From: CAVXHV01 sp963761445
Lineage (GTDB): Bacteria; Planctomycetota; Planctomycetia; Isosphaerales; Isosphaeraceae
Direction: 5' to 3'
NCBI GenBank assembly: GCA_963761445.1
Contig: CAVXHV010000004.1
Span: 4,278,001 to 4,342,000, forward strand
DNA length: 64,000 nucleotides
A model generated the notes under the pieces. It had not been told where the DNA came from. It did no database searches and saw only the letters and a list, made by a program, of their open reading frames with translations. Position numbers and translations under genes: made by a program. Shown here in pieces: positions 46,170 to 55,561 of the stretch. Each line of letters opens with the position of its first letter. The first letter of the stretch is position 1.

Positions 46170-46571
46170 CTAGTTTGTGGCTGCCACTTCGTGGCGACAG
46201 AACATAACGCAACTGAACGCTGGCGGAGGCGCGGGTCGTTCGTCACGTGCCAACTCGCGTGCACATGCGTTTTCATGGCATTGAGTTCCATCTCACCGAT
46301 TGCGATCTTATGCGGGCGATGGCGGTGGATTCCGGTTATGTAAAGCTTTCCACGGGACGTGTCACGTTCCGATTGCGCGAGTTTTGCCGGTTATTGGAGC
46401 ATGAGAATTTGAGGTCCCGTTTTTGAAAGCACCAAATTGCAGGCTAAGTTGAGTTAGTAAAGCTGGGCTGGGTCAGCGCGGCAGCTTTGGTTGGGTTAAT
46501 TAGAACGGCGGGGAGCCAGGTCTGGAAATGGTGCTTCGAGCGATTCCGCGAACTGCATTCGTGTGCGGCAG
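46170..46571. other. Non-coding stretch upstream of the NALKHGL gene
   Basis: About 400 bases without a supported gene. It begins with a second short imperfect palindrome (TGGCTGCCACTTCGTGGC) and probably holds the promoter of the gene at 46691; I could not place it. Confidence 0.45.
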
Positions 46572-46606
46572 GGCCCTCACCCCGGCCCTCTCTCAGTGGG
46601 AGAGGG
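46572..46606. repeat. Dispersed palindromic repeat, family D
   Basis: CCCTCACCCCGG is followed by a hairpin CCCTCTC...GAGAGGG. Its form is that of a widely dispersed bacterial repeat. It lies about 85 bases upstream of a CDS. Confidence 0.75.
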
Positions 46607-46690
46607 AGCATGTCGTCGTGTCGGCTTCCTCCTCTGGACGGACGGCGACGGTTGTTTTTCTTCGTTTCTCTATTCACAGATGGTGATTTT

Positions 46691-48655
46691 ATGATCATGC
46701 AAGCTGAAACTGAGGCGACTTCTTCTGATCGGTCGGAGAGCACCAGGGCGCGGCCGCCTGAAACCAGGGAAGGCTCACGTTACAACGCGCTGAAGCACGG
46801 CCTGACGGCGCGGATTGTGTTGCCGTGGGAGAGTGAAGCGGAATATGACGCGCGGCTCGCGCGGTACAAGACGGGGCTGCCGATCCGCAGTGAACTCGAA
46901 GAGGAACTTGCCGAACGCGCGGCGCAAGCCTCATGGCTGATGGACCGGGCCTTGCTCGCGGATCACGCACGGGTGATCCAGCAAGTTGCCAACGATTCGG
47001 CAGCGGCTGCGCTTCGTGAAGAAAAAGAAGCCGAGGCGCTGGGACATCGACTGATGTTCGATCCGCGAGGGCCCGCGGAGCTTTACCCGTCGGGTGAGTA
47101 TGAACGCAACCAGCCCAGGACGTCGTCCGCCGGCGATCCCGAGGTTCCCGATTCGCCCAGGATCACCGTTCTGGAGATGGAGAACAACGGTGCTGGGTGC
47201 CGCTGGCTGCTCAACGTATGGGGCGAAATGCGCGAGCTGCTCACGGACGGACTGGGCTGGCAGTCGGAACAGAAGTTCAAGGCCACTCGACTGCTGGGCC
47301 GGCAGCCGCTCGCTGTGAGCAGCACACGCCTGATTGGCCGCATTTTTCTGGCCTGTCACGTGCTCGAGCCGCAGTTTTCCTATGCGTTTCAAGAGCTGCG
47401 CTGCGATATCCTGGAAGAGCGGTTCAAGCGATTCAAAGCCCGGATGGAGAAGCGGGACCTCGAGAAGTACACGCCCAAGGATGCGACCGAAGCCCGCGCG
47501 GTGCTGCTGGAGATCACGGATCAAGCGATCGCACGGCTCAAGATGCTCGAGGCCCATCACCGGGAGACGGCCAAAGCCGCTGCGCCGTTGCAGGTGCAAG
47601 CTCAGAGCTTTGACGGCAGCAAGCTGGGTGAGCAGATCCGCCGCTGTCACGAGAGCTGCCACCGGCTGGTGCACCGGAACATGGAGGCGATCAACCGGGC
47701 CCGGCGGCATGAGGCACAAGGCTGGGGGACGGTGCGGCAGGCGCGGGCGAGCCGGAGAGAGGAGCGGCGAGGCATCGCCGGGGAAGATCAACTTCTGGTG
47801 ATCGATGAGCGTGGGACGCATCGGCCGGCCGAAGGGTATACGGGAGATCTGGAACAGGGGCTGGCGCGGTACGCGGAGAAGTTTGGGGAGCAGCCGATCG
47901 AGATGATCGAGGCGGAGCGTTATCGGCGCCGGACGGCGGGCCGAATGGTGCCGGACTTCGCGCGGTGGACGCCGCCGGTTGAGGAGGCGGGTGAGGCCGC
48001 GGATGGTGGGGTGGCCGCTCGGGGCGGGGCCGGTTATGGGATGGCTGGCGAGGCTCCTTCGGCGGCGGGAATCGGGAACGGGATCGGCGAGGCGGCGGCG
48101 AGCGATGATGTTCCCTTAATGGTTACTGAGACAAGAGAAGGGGCACGTATTCAAAACGAACTGGCCCACGGGCAGGACGGGGGGCGCGCGGCCGAGGACG
48201 GTGAAGGGGGAATGGGAGACATCGTTGGGTGTGCCGCGGAGCGGCTGGAGGGGCGATCCACCGCGGAGCATCGGAACGAGGAGACTTCGTTAAACGTTGG
48301 AGTGGGAATCACTTCCGGAGAAATCGCTCAGTGCGCCGCGGAGTGGCTGGAGGGACGTTCCGACGCGGAGCATCGGGACGAGGAGACTTCGTTAAACGTT
48401 GGAGTGGGAATTACTTCCGAAGGCGTCGCTGAGTGCGCCGCGGAGGGGCAGGACGGACGTTTTGGGGCGGAGCGTCGGAACGAGGATGCACAATGTCCGG
48501 ATGCGCGACCACCCGAGCAGCAGTTCAGCGCGCTGGGGAGCACAATAAGGGTCGAACGCTCTGGCGCGGCATGCGGAGAGCAGATGGCCGGGTTGCCCGA
48601 GGGTGGGGAAGGGCGTCTGCCGGTGCATCCGCCGCCGGGCGTGCCGATTATGTGA
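46691..48655 (+). CDS. Large NALKHGL-type planctomycete protein with tandem-repeat tail
   Basis: Start at ATG 46691 (MIMQAETEATSS); the open frame to 46487 runs through a dispersed repeat and is not coding. The 654-residue protein begins with a short disordered leader and SRYNALKHGLTARIVLP, a motif I associate with a large expanded planctomycete family of unknown function, often near mobile elements. Residues ~30-400 are helical and Arg/Glu-rich (LEEELAERAAQASWLMDRAL, RFKARMEKRDLEKYTP). A C-terminal domain-like part (IEMIEAERYRRRTAGRMVPD) precedes a Gly/Ala/Glu-rich tail with 34-residue tandem repeats. No catalytic motif is visible. Confidence 0.7.
   Translation: MIMQAETEATSSDRSESTRARPPETREGSRYNALKHGLTARIVLPWESEAEYDARLARYKTGLPIRSELEEELAERAAQASWLMDRALLADHARVIQQVANDSAAAALREEKEAEALGHRLMFDPRGPAELYPSGEYERNQPRTSSAGDPEVPDSPRITVLEMENNGAGCRWLLNVWGEMRELLTDGLGWQSEQKFKATRLLGRQPLAVSSTRLIGRIFLACHVLEPQFSYAFQELRCDILEERFKRFKARMEKRDLEKYTPKDATEARAVLLEITDQAIARLKMLEAHHRETAKAAAPLQVQAQSFDGSKLGEQIRRCHESCHRLVHRNMEAINRARRHEAQGWGTVRQARASRREERRGIAGEDQLLVIDERGTHRPAEGYTGDLEQGLARYAEKFGEQPIEMIEAERYRRRTAGRMVPDFARWTPPVEEAGEAADGGVAARGGAGYGMAGEAPSAAGIGNGIGEAAASDDVPLMVTETREGARIQNELAHGQDGGRAAEDGEGGMGDIVGCAAERLEGRSTAEHRNEETSLNVGVGITSGEIAQCAAEWLEGRSDAEHRDEETSLNVGVGITSEGVAECAAEGQDGRFGAERRNEDAQCPDARPPEQQFSALGSTIRVERSGAACGEQMAGLPEGGEGRLPVHPPPGVPIM
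48230..48490 (+). repeat. Intragenic 102-bp tandem repeat (34 residues), about 2.5 copies
   Basis: Units start at 48230, 48332 and 48434. Each begins CAAE and carries EGR, AEHR and EETSLNVGVGITS. The first two are nearly identical over the full unit; the third is partial and diverged. Lies in the tail of the NALKHGL protein. Confidence 0.9.
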
Positions 48656-49002
48656 ACGCGGTGGGTTTCACCCACCGTACGATATCGCGGTCGTTGCGGT
48701 GAGGTGAACGTCGGCTGCAACAGAACGGAAGATTCACCTGCCGCTCCACCGATTTCGCCAGATCACAGCGAGATTCTTCACCGCGGGAGCCTCGCCGTTG
48801 GCAGGGCGCCGAACAATTTCGGTGTTGTTTGATCGGGGCTCTTTCGCTGGTCGAGAGGGGGTGGCTAGAATGGTCTGAGGTTTGTCAGGGGCTGGGAGTC
48901 CCGGGCCGATTGAATCACGAGCCGGTGCCACTCACAGCGCGGCAGGCTCGCATCTCAAGTCAACCTAACCGAACCTTACACATCGACACACGGAGTGGAT
49001 GT
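48656..49002. other. Intergenic region with a palindromic repeat
   Basis: It contains a hairpin at 48659-48677 (arms CGGTGGGT and ACCCACCG) directly after the preceding stop. Otherwise it holds only the presumed promoter of the moxR operon, which I could not place. Confidence 0.6.
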
Positions 49003-50031
49003 ATGGATCGAGGCTCGAGCGTACCGGCTCAAGGGCGGATGAGCGAGAACGACGTCCAGGCGATCGATCACCTGCGCGACGCCTATGCCAAGCTGACCAG
49101 GGAACTGGGCAAGGTGATTGTCGGACAGAAAGACACGGTCGAACGGCTGGCGATCTGCCTGTTTGCCCGCGGGCATGGATTGCTCATGGGCGTTCCCGGG
49201 CTCGCGAAGACGTTGATGGTCAACAAGCTCGCCGAAACGATGTCGCTCAAGTTCAGCCGGATCCAGTTCACTCCGGACTTGATGCCGATGGACATTACCG
49301 GAACGGACATCTTGCAGGAAACGGCGGGCGGGCTGCGCGAATTTCAATTCGTACATGGGCCGGTGTTTGCCAACATCGTTCTGGCCGACGAGATCAACCG
49401 AGCCCCGCCGAAGACGCAGGCCGCGATGCTCGAGGCCATGCAGGAACAAAATGTCACGGTCGTGGGCAAGCCTTTTCACCTGGAGCCGCCGTTCCTGGTG
49501 CTGGCCACCCAGAATCCAATCGAGCAGGAAGGGACGTATCCCCTGCCCGAAGCGCAGCTCGACCGGTTCATGTTCCTGATCGAGCTGGATTATCCGAACG
49601 AGGAAGAGGAGATCCGGATCGCCCGAACCACCACGGGCGAAGCACTGCCGCAGCTCGAGCACTTGATGACCGGGGCCGATATCATCCGTCACCAGAGCCT
49701 GGTGCGGCGGGTGCCGGTGCCGGACCACATTTACACTTATGCGGCCAAGCTGGTGCGGAAGACGCGACCGAGCGGGTCGACGGCGCCTGCGTGGCTCAAG
49801 CCGCTGGTTTCCTGGGGTGCTGGGCCGCGAGCGGTTCAGTATTTGATCCTGGGGGCCAAGGCCGGCGCAGCGCTGCTGGGGAGCTACATGGTGCGGCTGG
49901 AGGACATTCAGGAGTCGGCCGTGCCGGTGCTCACACACCGGATCATCACCACGTTTGCGGCGCAGGCGGAGGGGATTGATTCCAAGAAGATCGTTCGGAG
50001 GCTTATGGAGGAGACGGAGGCGGAGCAGTAG
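49003..50031 (+). CDS. moxR: MoxR-family AAA+ ATPase
   Basis: Start at ATG 49003 (GGAG upstream); 49039 (MSENDVQAIDHL) is an alternative, and the frame to 48829 is unlikely. Walker A is GVPGLAKT, Walker B VLADEINRAPPKTQAAMLEA, sensor 1 LATQNPIEQEGTYPL, and the arginine-finger region is in LDRFMF. 342 residues, normal for MoxR. MoxR ATPases act as chaperones for assembly or activation of VWA-containing complexes, which fits the DUF58 and VWA genes downstream. It is the first gene of a long co-directional cluster. Confidence 0.93.
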   Translation: MDRGSSVPAQGRMSENDVQAIDHLRDAYAKLTRELGKVIVGQKDTVERLAICLFARGHGLLMGVPGLAKTLMVNKLAETMSLKFSRIQFTPDLMPMDITGTDILQETAGGLREFQFVHGPVFANIVLADEINRAPPKTQAAMLEAMQEQNVTVVGKPFHLEPPFLVLATQNPIEQEGTYPLPEAQLDRFMFLIELDYPNEEEEIRIARTTTGEALPQLEHLMTGADIIRHQSLVRRVPVPDHIYTYAAKLVRKTRPSGSTAPAWLKPLVSWGAGPRAVQYLILGAKAGAALLGSYMVRLEDIQESAVPVLTHRIITTFAAQAEGIDSKKIVRRLMEETEAEQ

Positions 50032-50085
50032 GGGCGGAGGCGAGGCGGCCGATTGCTTGCGGCGTTTCGTTCGGATCGGCGCGGC

Positions 50086-50203
50086 TCGGCTGCGACATCG
50101 CTTGCGCCCCACCCCCCCTGGCCCCCCCTTCTTAAGGGGGGGAAAATGGTGGTGTGGCCCCCTTCTCAAGGGGGGGGGGGAAATGGTGGTGTGGCCCCCT
50201 TTG
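50086..50203. repeat. G/C-run dispersed repeat, family C, copy 1 (MITE-like)
   Basis: It starts TCGGCTGCGACATCGCTTGC, then C-run and G-run hairpins (CCCCCCTGGCC ... AAGGGGG). An inner unit with AATGGTGGTGTGGCCCCC is repeated twice. A related copy at 61150 shares the leading ~45 bases. It sits between moxR and the DUF58 gene, within the operon. Confidence 0.8.
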
Positions 50204-50285
50204 CAGGGGCGGGAAAGGTTGGCGGCGGGCTTCCGCTGGGTTGCGGCGGTTCGGTCGAATTACTGGCGGCTTTTGAAAGGCGAGG

Positions 50286-51197
50286 ATGTTTCCGGAGCGC
50301 AGCAGTCGTAGTTTTCTGGATCCTGGCGTGCTGGCGCGGCTGGCGGGGTTTCCGCTTTTGCCGCGGCGGCCGATGCAGGGGAACGTGTCGGGCCGGCATC
50401 CCAGCCCGCACCGTGGGTCGAGCGTCGAGTTTGCCGAGTACCGGAAATATGTGCCGGGGGATGATTTGAGGCGGCTCGACTGGCGCGCGTTCGGCCGGTC
50501 GGACCGCTTCTTCGTAAAAGAATTCGAGGCGGATACCAACCTCCGCTGCTGCCTGGTGGTTGATACCAGCGGGTCGATGGGGTTTGGAACCGTGGGGATC
50601 AGCAAGCTCGAGTACGCGCGGCGAATCGCCGCGGCGCTGGGGCAGCTTGCCGTGCTGCAGGGTGACGCCGTGGGATTGGCGTGCGTGGCGGGGGGCATCG
50701 TGCGGAATATCCCACCGCGGCGGAACCCTTCGCATTTGATGGCCATCTTCGACGTGCTCGAGGAGACGCAGCCGCAGGGGGTAACGCAGATTGTCGACGT
50801 GTTGCACGAACTCGCAGAGAGGATCTCGCAGCGTGCGCTCGTCGTGATCATCTCCGACCTCTTTGTCGAGCCGGCGGAGCTGCGGTCGTGCTTCCAGCAT
50901 CTGAGGTTCAGGCGGCACGACACGGCGGTCTTTCATCTGCTCGACCCGCAGGAGATTGCGTTTGACTTCCGGAGGCCGATGCGGTTCCTGGACATGGAGG
51001 GAGGGCCGTCGATCTTCGCCGAGCCCAATGAGATCGCCGAGCGGTATCAGAAGGCGATTGGAGGCTATCTCGAGGGGCTGTTGCAGGTCGTGCGGGAATC
51101 GGGGGTCGACTATCACCGGGTGTCGATCGACGAGAGTTATGAACAGCTACTCATCCGATTCCTGGTGGGCCGGACCAGGGTGCGAGGCCGCCAATGA
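50286..51197 (+). CDS. DUF58 domain protein
   Basis: A 303-residue protein with the DUF58 signature EFAEYRKYVPGDDLRRLDWR followed by FFVKEFEADTNL. A VWA-like part carries VVDTSGSMGFG and VVIISDLFVEP. DUF58 proteins are the usual partners of MoxR and are presumed to be handled by it. Its stop overlaps the next start (ATGA at 51194), so the BatA-type gene is translationally coupled. 254 bases, mostly repeat, separate it from moxR. Confidence 0.9.
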   Translation: MFPERSSRSFLDPGVLARLAGFPLLPRRPMQGNVSGRHPSPHRGSSVEFAEYRKYVPGDDLRRLDWRAFGRSDRFFVKEFEADTNLRCCLVVDTSGSMGFGTVGISKLEYARRIAAALGQLAVLQGDAVGLACVAGGIVRNIPPRRNPSHLMAIFDVLEETQPQGVTQIVDVLHELAERISQRALVVIISDLFVEPAELRSCFQHLRFRRHDTAVFHLLDPQEIAFDFRRPMRFLDMEGGPSIFAEPNEIAERYQKAIGGYLEGLLQVVRESGVDYHRVSIDESYEQLLIRFLVGRTRVRGRQ

Positions 51198-53174
51198 GCT
51201 TCTTGCAACCGATGCTGCTGGCGGCGCTGCCTCTGGTGGCGCTACCGATCATCATTCACCTGATCAACCAGCGCCGGTTTCAGACGGTCAAGTGGGCCGC
51301 GATGATGTTCCTGCTGGCGGCCAACCGGATGTCGCGGGGGTATGCCCGGCTGCGGCAGTGGCTGATCATGGCGATGCGGATGGCCGCTATTGCGACACTG
51401 GTCTTCGCCGTGAGCCGGCCGCTGGCCGGGGGCTGGCTGGGACTGGCGGCCGGCGGGCGTGCCGACACCACGGTGATCCTGCTCGACCGGTCGCCGAGCA
51501 TGCAGCAGGCGGGAACGGCGGCGCGCGGGACGAAGCTGGAGACCGGACTGAAGCAGCTTGTGGGGACACTCGAGACGCTGGGCTCGGGGCGCTGGGTGTT
51601 GATCGAGAGCACGACCAACCGGCCGCGCGAGCTGACTTCCGCCGCCGATCTGCTCTCGTCGGCGAGCACGGGCCCGGTGAGTTCCTCGGCGGACCTGCCG
51701 GCGATGCTTTTGGCGGCCCGCGACTACATCAAGAGCAACAAGGCCGGGCGGACGGAGATCTGGATCTGCTCGGACCTGCGTGAGAATGACTGGAATGCGG
51801 CGGGGGGCCGGTGGCAAGTGCTGCGCGACGGGTTTCTCGAGATCAGCCAGGGGGTGAGGTTCCACCTGCTGGCTTATCCGGACGTCGCGCCGGATGACCT
51901 GGCGGTGCGGGTGACGGAGGTGCGGCGGCGGAAGACTCGCGAGGGGGCGGAGCTCTTGCTTTCGCTCAAGGTGACGCGGCAGGAGCAGACCAACGCCGTG
52001 CAGGCTGTGCCGGTGCAGATCGAGATTGACGGGGCCCGCTCGGAGGTGACGTTGCAGGTGGCGGGCGAGGCCGAGCTGAAAGACCATCGCATTCCGCTCG
52101 AGAAGGGGCGAGAGCGAGGCTGGGGCCGGGTTTCGATTCCGGCTGATGCGAACCCGGCCGACAACGACTACTGGTTCGTCTTCGAGCAGCCGGCGCCCCG
52201 GCGGACGATCGTGGTGGTCGACGACCCGCAGGCGGCGCGTCCGATGACACTGGCCGCATCGATATCGCCTGATCCGGCGCTGCCGTGCACGGCGGAGGTG
52301 GTGCTGGCGAGCCAGGCGGGGGCCGTGGACTGGGACCAGGTATCGCTGCTCTTGTGGCAGGCCGCGCTGCCCGAGCTGGATACGGGCAAGCAGATCCGCT
52401 CGTTCATCGAGCGCGGGGGATCGGCGATGTTCTTTCCGCCGCGGGGGCCGGGCGGCGGCGAGATCTTCGGCGTGCGGTTTGAGACCTGGGTCGAGGAAAA
52501 GGCTGGAATTCCCGTGGTGAGCTGGCGAGGCGACGAGGACTTGCTGGCCCACACGGCCAGCGGGTCGCCGCTGCCGGTGGGCGGCGCTCGAGGTGCGCAA
52601 GTACTGCGGGCTCGCGGGGGACGTGACGGCGCTTGCGACGCTGCGGGACGGGCCGCCCCTCCTGGCGCGGGCGGCGACCGATCACGGCTCGGTGTACTTC
52701 TGCGCGACAACGCCGGCGGCGGGTGATTCTTCACTGGCGACCGGGGGCGTGGTGTTCTACGTGATGGTGCAGCGAGCGCTCGGTTCGGGGGCGGCGGCGC
52801 TGGGGAGCACGAGGCAGCTCCTGGCCGGTGAAAAGGCGGCAGACCCTCAGACCGTGTGGAGGCGGATTTCCGGCGCTTCGGACGCGATCTCGACCGATTA
52901 CGCGTTTCATGCGGGGGTATACGAGGCGGGGGCGAAGCTCCTGGCGGTGAACCGGGCTCCTGCGGAGGCGCCTGCGCCGGTGCTGAACGATTCGCGGGTC
53001 GCGGAGCTTTTCCGGGGGCTGGATTTCGCGCGGGTGGACGATCGCGCCGGGAACCTGAGCTCGCTGATCCAGGAGATCTGGCGGATGTTTCTGGTGACGA
53101 TGATGGCGGCGATGGTGGGCGAGGCCGCGCTTTGCCTGCCCAAGGTCGCGCGGGGGAGGGGGGCCGCGGCATGA
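51194..53174 (+). CDS. BatA-like membrane VWA protein (one frame break)
   Basis: The N-terminus has the BatA/aerotolerance pattern: a membrane helix (LLAALPLVALPIIIHLIN), RRFQTVKWAAMMFL, then a second helix (MRMAAIATLVFAVSRPL). A VWA domain has the MIDAS motif LLDRSPSM. The frame breaks near 52585 (one extra G); the restored text is LEVRKYCGLAGDVTAL and continues to a stop at 53172-53174. The C-terminal helix MFLVTMMAAMVGEAAL gives a third membrane span. About 659 residues. It overlaps both neighbours by ATGA, so it is co-translated with DUF58 and the next VWA protein. Confidence 0.85.
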
Positions 53175-55384
53175 ACGTATCTCGATCGCTGACGTTCGTG
53201 GGCACGCCGCTCTCGGTGGCGGTCTCGATCATTGCCGTACTGGCCACAGGGGTGTTCTGCTATGCCGCCTGGCGGCGGAGCGGGTATCGAGCGTCGATGG
53301 GGTTGCTCGAGCTCTTGAGGCTCGCGCTGGTCGCATTTGTCGCGATCTTGCTCAATCAGCCGGAGTGGATCGAGGAATTCCGGCCGGAGGAGAAGCCGGC
53401 GATCGCGGTGCTGGTGGACGCGTCGGGGAGCATGGAGACGCGCGACGTGATTTCGGGCGGGGGGGGCGGCACCGGTGCCTCGGCGGGACCGGCGGTCACG
53501 CGGCACGAAGCGATCGCCAAGCTGGCTCTGGACTCGACCTGGCAGAAGCTGCGCGAGCGGATGAACGTGGTGATCCAGCCGTTCTCGGAGCCGAAGGCCG
53601 GCCACGGCACGGATCTGAACGACCCGCTGATTCGCGCCCCGCAGAGGATCCAGAACCTGCGCGGGGTGGTGCTGGCATCAGACGGGGACTGGAACGAGGG
53701 GCAGCCGCCGGTGCTGGCGGCCGCGGCACTGAGAATGCGAGGCGTGCCGGTTTTCGCGGTGCCGGTGGGAAGCCGGACGAGACTGCCCGACGTCGAGCTT
53801 TTGAGTCTGGACCTGCCGACCTTCGGCATTATCGGCAAGGCGGTGCGCGTGCCGTTCTCGATCGAGAGCTCGCTGCCGAGGGAATTCACCACAACCGTGA
53901 CCTTGCGTGCCTCGGACGGCGACGAGGTGACGAAGGAGGTGAAGATTGCGCCCATGACCCGGACAAGCGACTTCCTGATCTGGAAGCCGAAGAGCGCCGG
54001 GGATTTCACGGTGGCGCTACAGGTTCCCAAGCACGGCGAGGAGACGATCGCCGAGAACAACAAGCTGAGCGCGCCGATCTCGATCCGGCAGGAGAAGCTG
54101 CGGGTGCTGCTGGTGGAATCGTATCCGCGGTGGGAGTATCGCTACCTGCGGAATGCGCTTTTGCGCGACCCGGGCGTGGAGCTTTCCTGCCTGCTCTTTC
54201 ACCCGGGGCTATCGAAGCCGGGGGGCGGCAACAAGGATTACATCAAGGCGTTTCCCTCCGGGCGCGACGAGCTTTCCCGATTCGACGTGGTGTTCCTGGG
54301 GGACGTGGGGCTAGAGGACGGGCAGTTGACGAGCGAGCAGTGCCACCTTTTGAAGGGTCTGGTCGAGCACCAGGCGAGCGGTCTGGTGTTCATGCCGGGG
54401 ATGCAGGGGCGAGAGCTTTCGCTGCTCGAGTCGGAGCTGGGCGATCTCTGTCCGGTCGTGCTGGATTCAAGCCAGCCGGGCGGGTGGGGCTCGCGAATTG
54501 CGAATCATTTCGAGCTGACGGAGCTGGGCCGGCGCAGCCTGCTGACGAAGCTGGCCGATACGCAGGACGACAATGCCGAGGTGTGGGAGGGCCTGCCGGG
54601 CTTCCAGTGGTATGCGCCGGTGCTGAAGGCCAAGGCCGGCACCGACGTCTTGTGCGTGCACAAGGACGCGAGCAACCAGTTTGGCCGGCTGCCGCTGCTG
54701 GTCACGCGAACCTTCGGCGCGGGGAAGGTGCTGTTCATGGGCACGGACGGCGCCTGGCGGTGGCGCAAGGGGGTCGAGGACAAGTATCACTATCGGTTCT
54801 GGGGCCAGGTGGTGCGCTGGATGGCGTATCAGCGAAACATGGCCAAGGGCGAGACGATGCGGTTGTATTACGTGCCGGACCAGCCGAAGCTGAATCAGAC
54901 GCTGGCGCTGCACGCGAATGTGATGGAGCAGGGGGGAGAGCCGCTGTCGGGGGGCGAGGTGACGGCGCGGATCACGGCGCCTTCGGGGAAGTCGGAGCTG
55001 GTGCGGATGGCCTCCTCGGGTGACGAATGGGGTGAGTTCACCGGCCATTTCACGGCGCTCGAGGCGGGCAGCCATCGGGTGCGGCTGTTTTGCAAGGAGA
55101 CCGGTGCGACGCTCGAGGCGTCGTTTTTCGTGCAGGGAACGGCCGCCGAACAGCAAGGAAGACCGGCGAGGCCGGAGGTGATGGAGGAGCTGGCGCGGGT
55201 GACGCTGGGGAAGGTGGTTGAGGCCTCGAAGCTGGACCAGGTGGTGCGCTCGCTCGAGGAACTGCCCGATCCTCCGCCGCTGGTGCGCAGAGTGCCGCTT
55301 TGGTGCCATCCGGTGACGGCCGCGGCCCTGATCGGGCTGCTGGGCGTCTTTTGGGTGGGACGAAAGGTGATTGGTCTTGTATAA
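53171..55384 (+). CDS. Membrane protein with VWA/glutamine-amidotransferase-like region
   Basis: 737 residues from ATG 53171, overlapping the previous stop. Two N-terminal membrane segments (VAVSIIAVLATGVFCYAAW, LLRLALVAFVAILLN), then a VWA domain with VLVDASGSME. The middle contains a Rossmann-like segment (LRVLLVESYPRWEYRYLRNA, FDVVFLGDVGLEDGQL) of the type annotated as glutamine-amidotransferase-like, but without an obvious catalytic Cys, followed by a beta-sandwich. A single C-terminal span (AAALIGLLGVFWVGRKV) ends it. It is a BatB/BatC-type partner of the MoxR complex in planctomycetes; function inferred from context. Confidence 0.82.
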   Translation: MNVSRSLTFVGTPLSVAVSIIAVLATGVFCYAAWRRSGYRASMGLLELLRLALVAFVAILLNQPEWIEEFRPEEKPAIAVLVDASGSMETRDVISGGGGGTGASAGPAVTRHEAIAKLALDSTWQKLRERMNVVIQPFSEPKAGHGTDLNDPLIRAPQRIQNLRGVVLASDGDWNEGQPPVLAAAALRMRGVPVFAVPVGSRTRLPDVELLSLDLPTFGIIGKAVRVPFSIESSLPREFTTTVTLRASDGDEVTKEVKIAPMTRTSDFLIWKPKSAGDFTVALQVPKHGEETIAENNKLSAPISIRQEKLRVLLVESYPRWEYRYLRNALLRDPGVELSCLLFHPGLSKPGGGNKDYIKAFPSGRDELSRFDVVFLGDVGLEDGQLTSEQCHLLKGLVEHQASGLVFMPGMQGRELSLLESELGDLCPVVLDSSQPGGWGSRIANHFELTELGRRSLLTKLADTQDDNAEVWEGLPGFQWYAPVLKAKAGTDVLCVHKDASNQFGRLPLLVTRTFGAGKVLFMGTDGAWRWRKGVEDKYHYRFWGQVVRWMAYQRNMAKGETMRLYYVPDQPKLNQTLALHANVMEQGGEPLSGGEVTARITAPSGKSELVRMASSGDEWGEFTGHFTALEAGSHRVRLFCKETGATLEASFFVQGTAAEQQGRPARPEVMEELARVTLGKVVEASKLDQVVRSLEELPDPPPLVRRVPLWCHPVTAAALIGLLGVFWVGRKVIGLV

Positions 55385-55417
55385 TCTGGCGGTTGTCGTA
55401 TGGACGGGAGCGGATGC

Positions 55418-55547
55418 GGTGTACGTGTTTGAATTACAGACGTCAGGCTAAAGCCTGACCTACTTCGGATGTCAGGCTCGAGCCTGACCTACTTCAGTGG
55501 TGTACGTGTTTGAATTACAGACGTCAGGCTAAAGCCTGACCTACTTC
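55418..55547. repeat. Cluster of family A palindromes inside a 49-bp direct repeat
   Basis: A 49-base segment at 55418-55466 recurs exactly at 55499-55547. Each copy ends in a family A hairpin (GTCAGGC/GCCTGAC). A third hairpin (55471-55492, loop TCGA instead of TAAA) lies in the spacer. The cluster separates two genes of the operon and could act as an RNA-processing or attenuation site. Confidence 0.9.
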
Positions 55548-55561
55548 AAAGTGAGGTCGAT

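Noticed and set aside
51242..52600. 452-codon minus-strand open frame
   Set aside because: Antisense to the BatA-like gene; Arg/His/Pro-rich with no protein features.
53171..55384. Active glutamine amidotransferase
   Set aside because: The Rossmann-like middle lacks an evident catalytic Cys/His pair; only the fold resemblance is supported.
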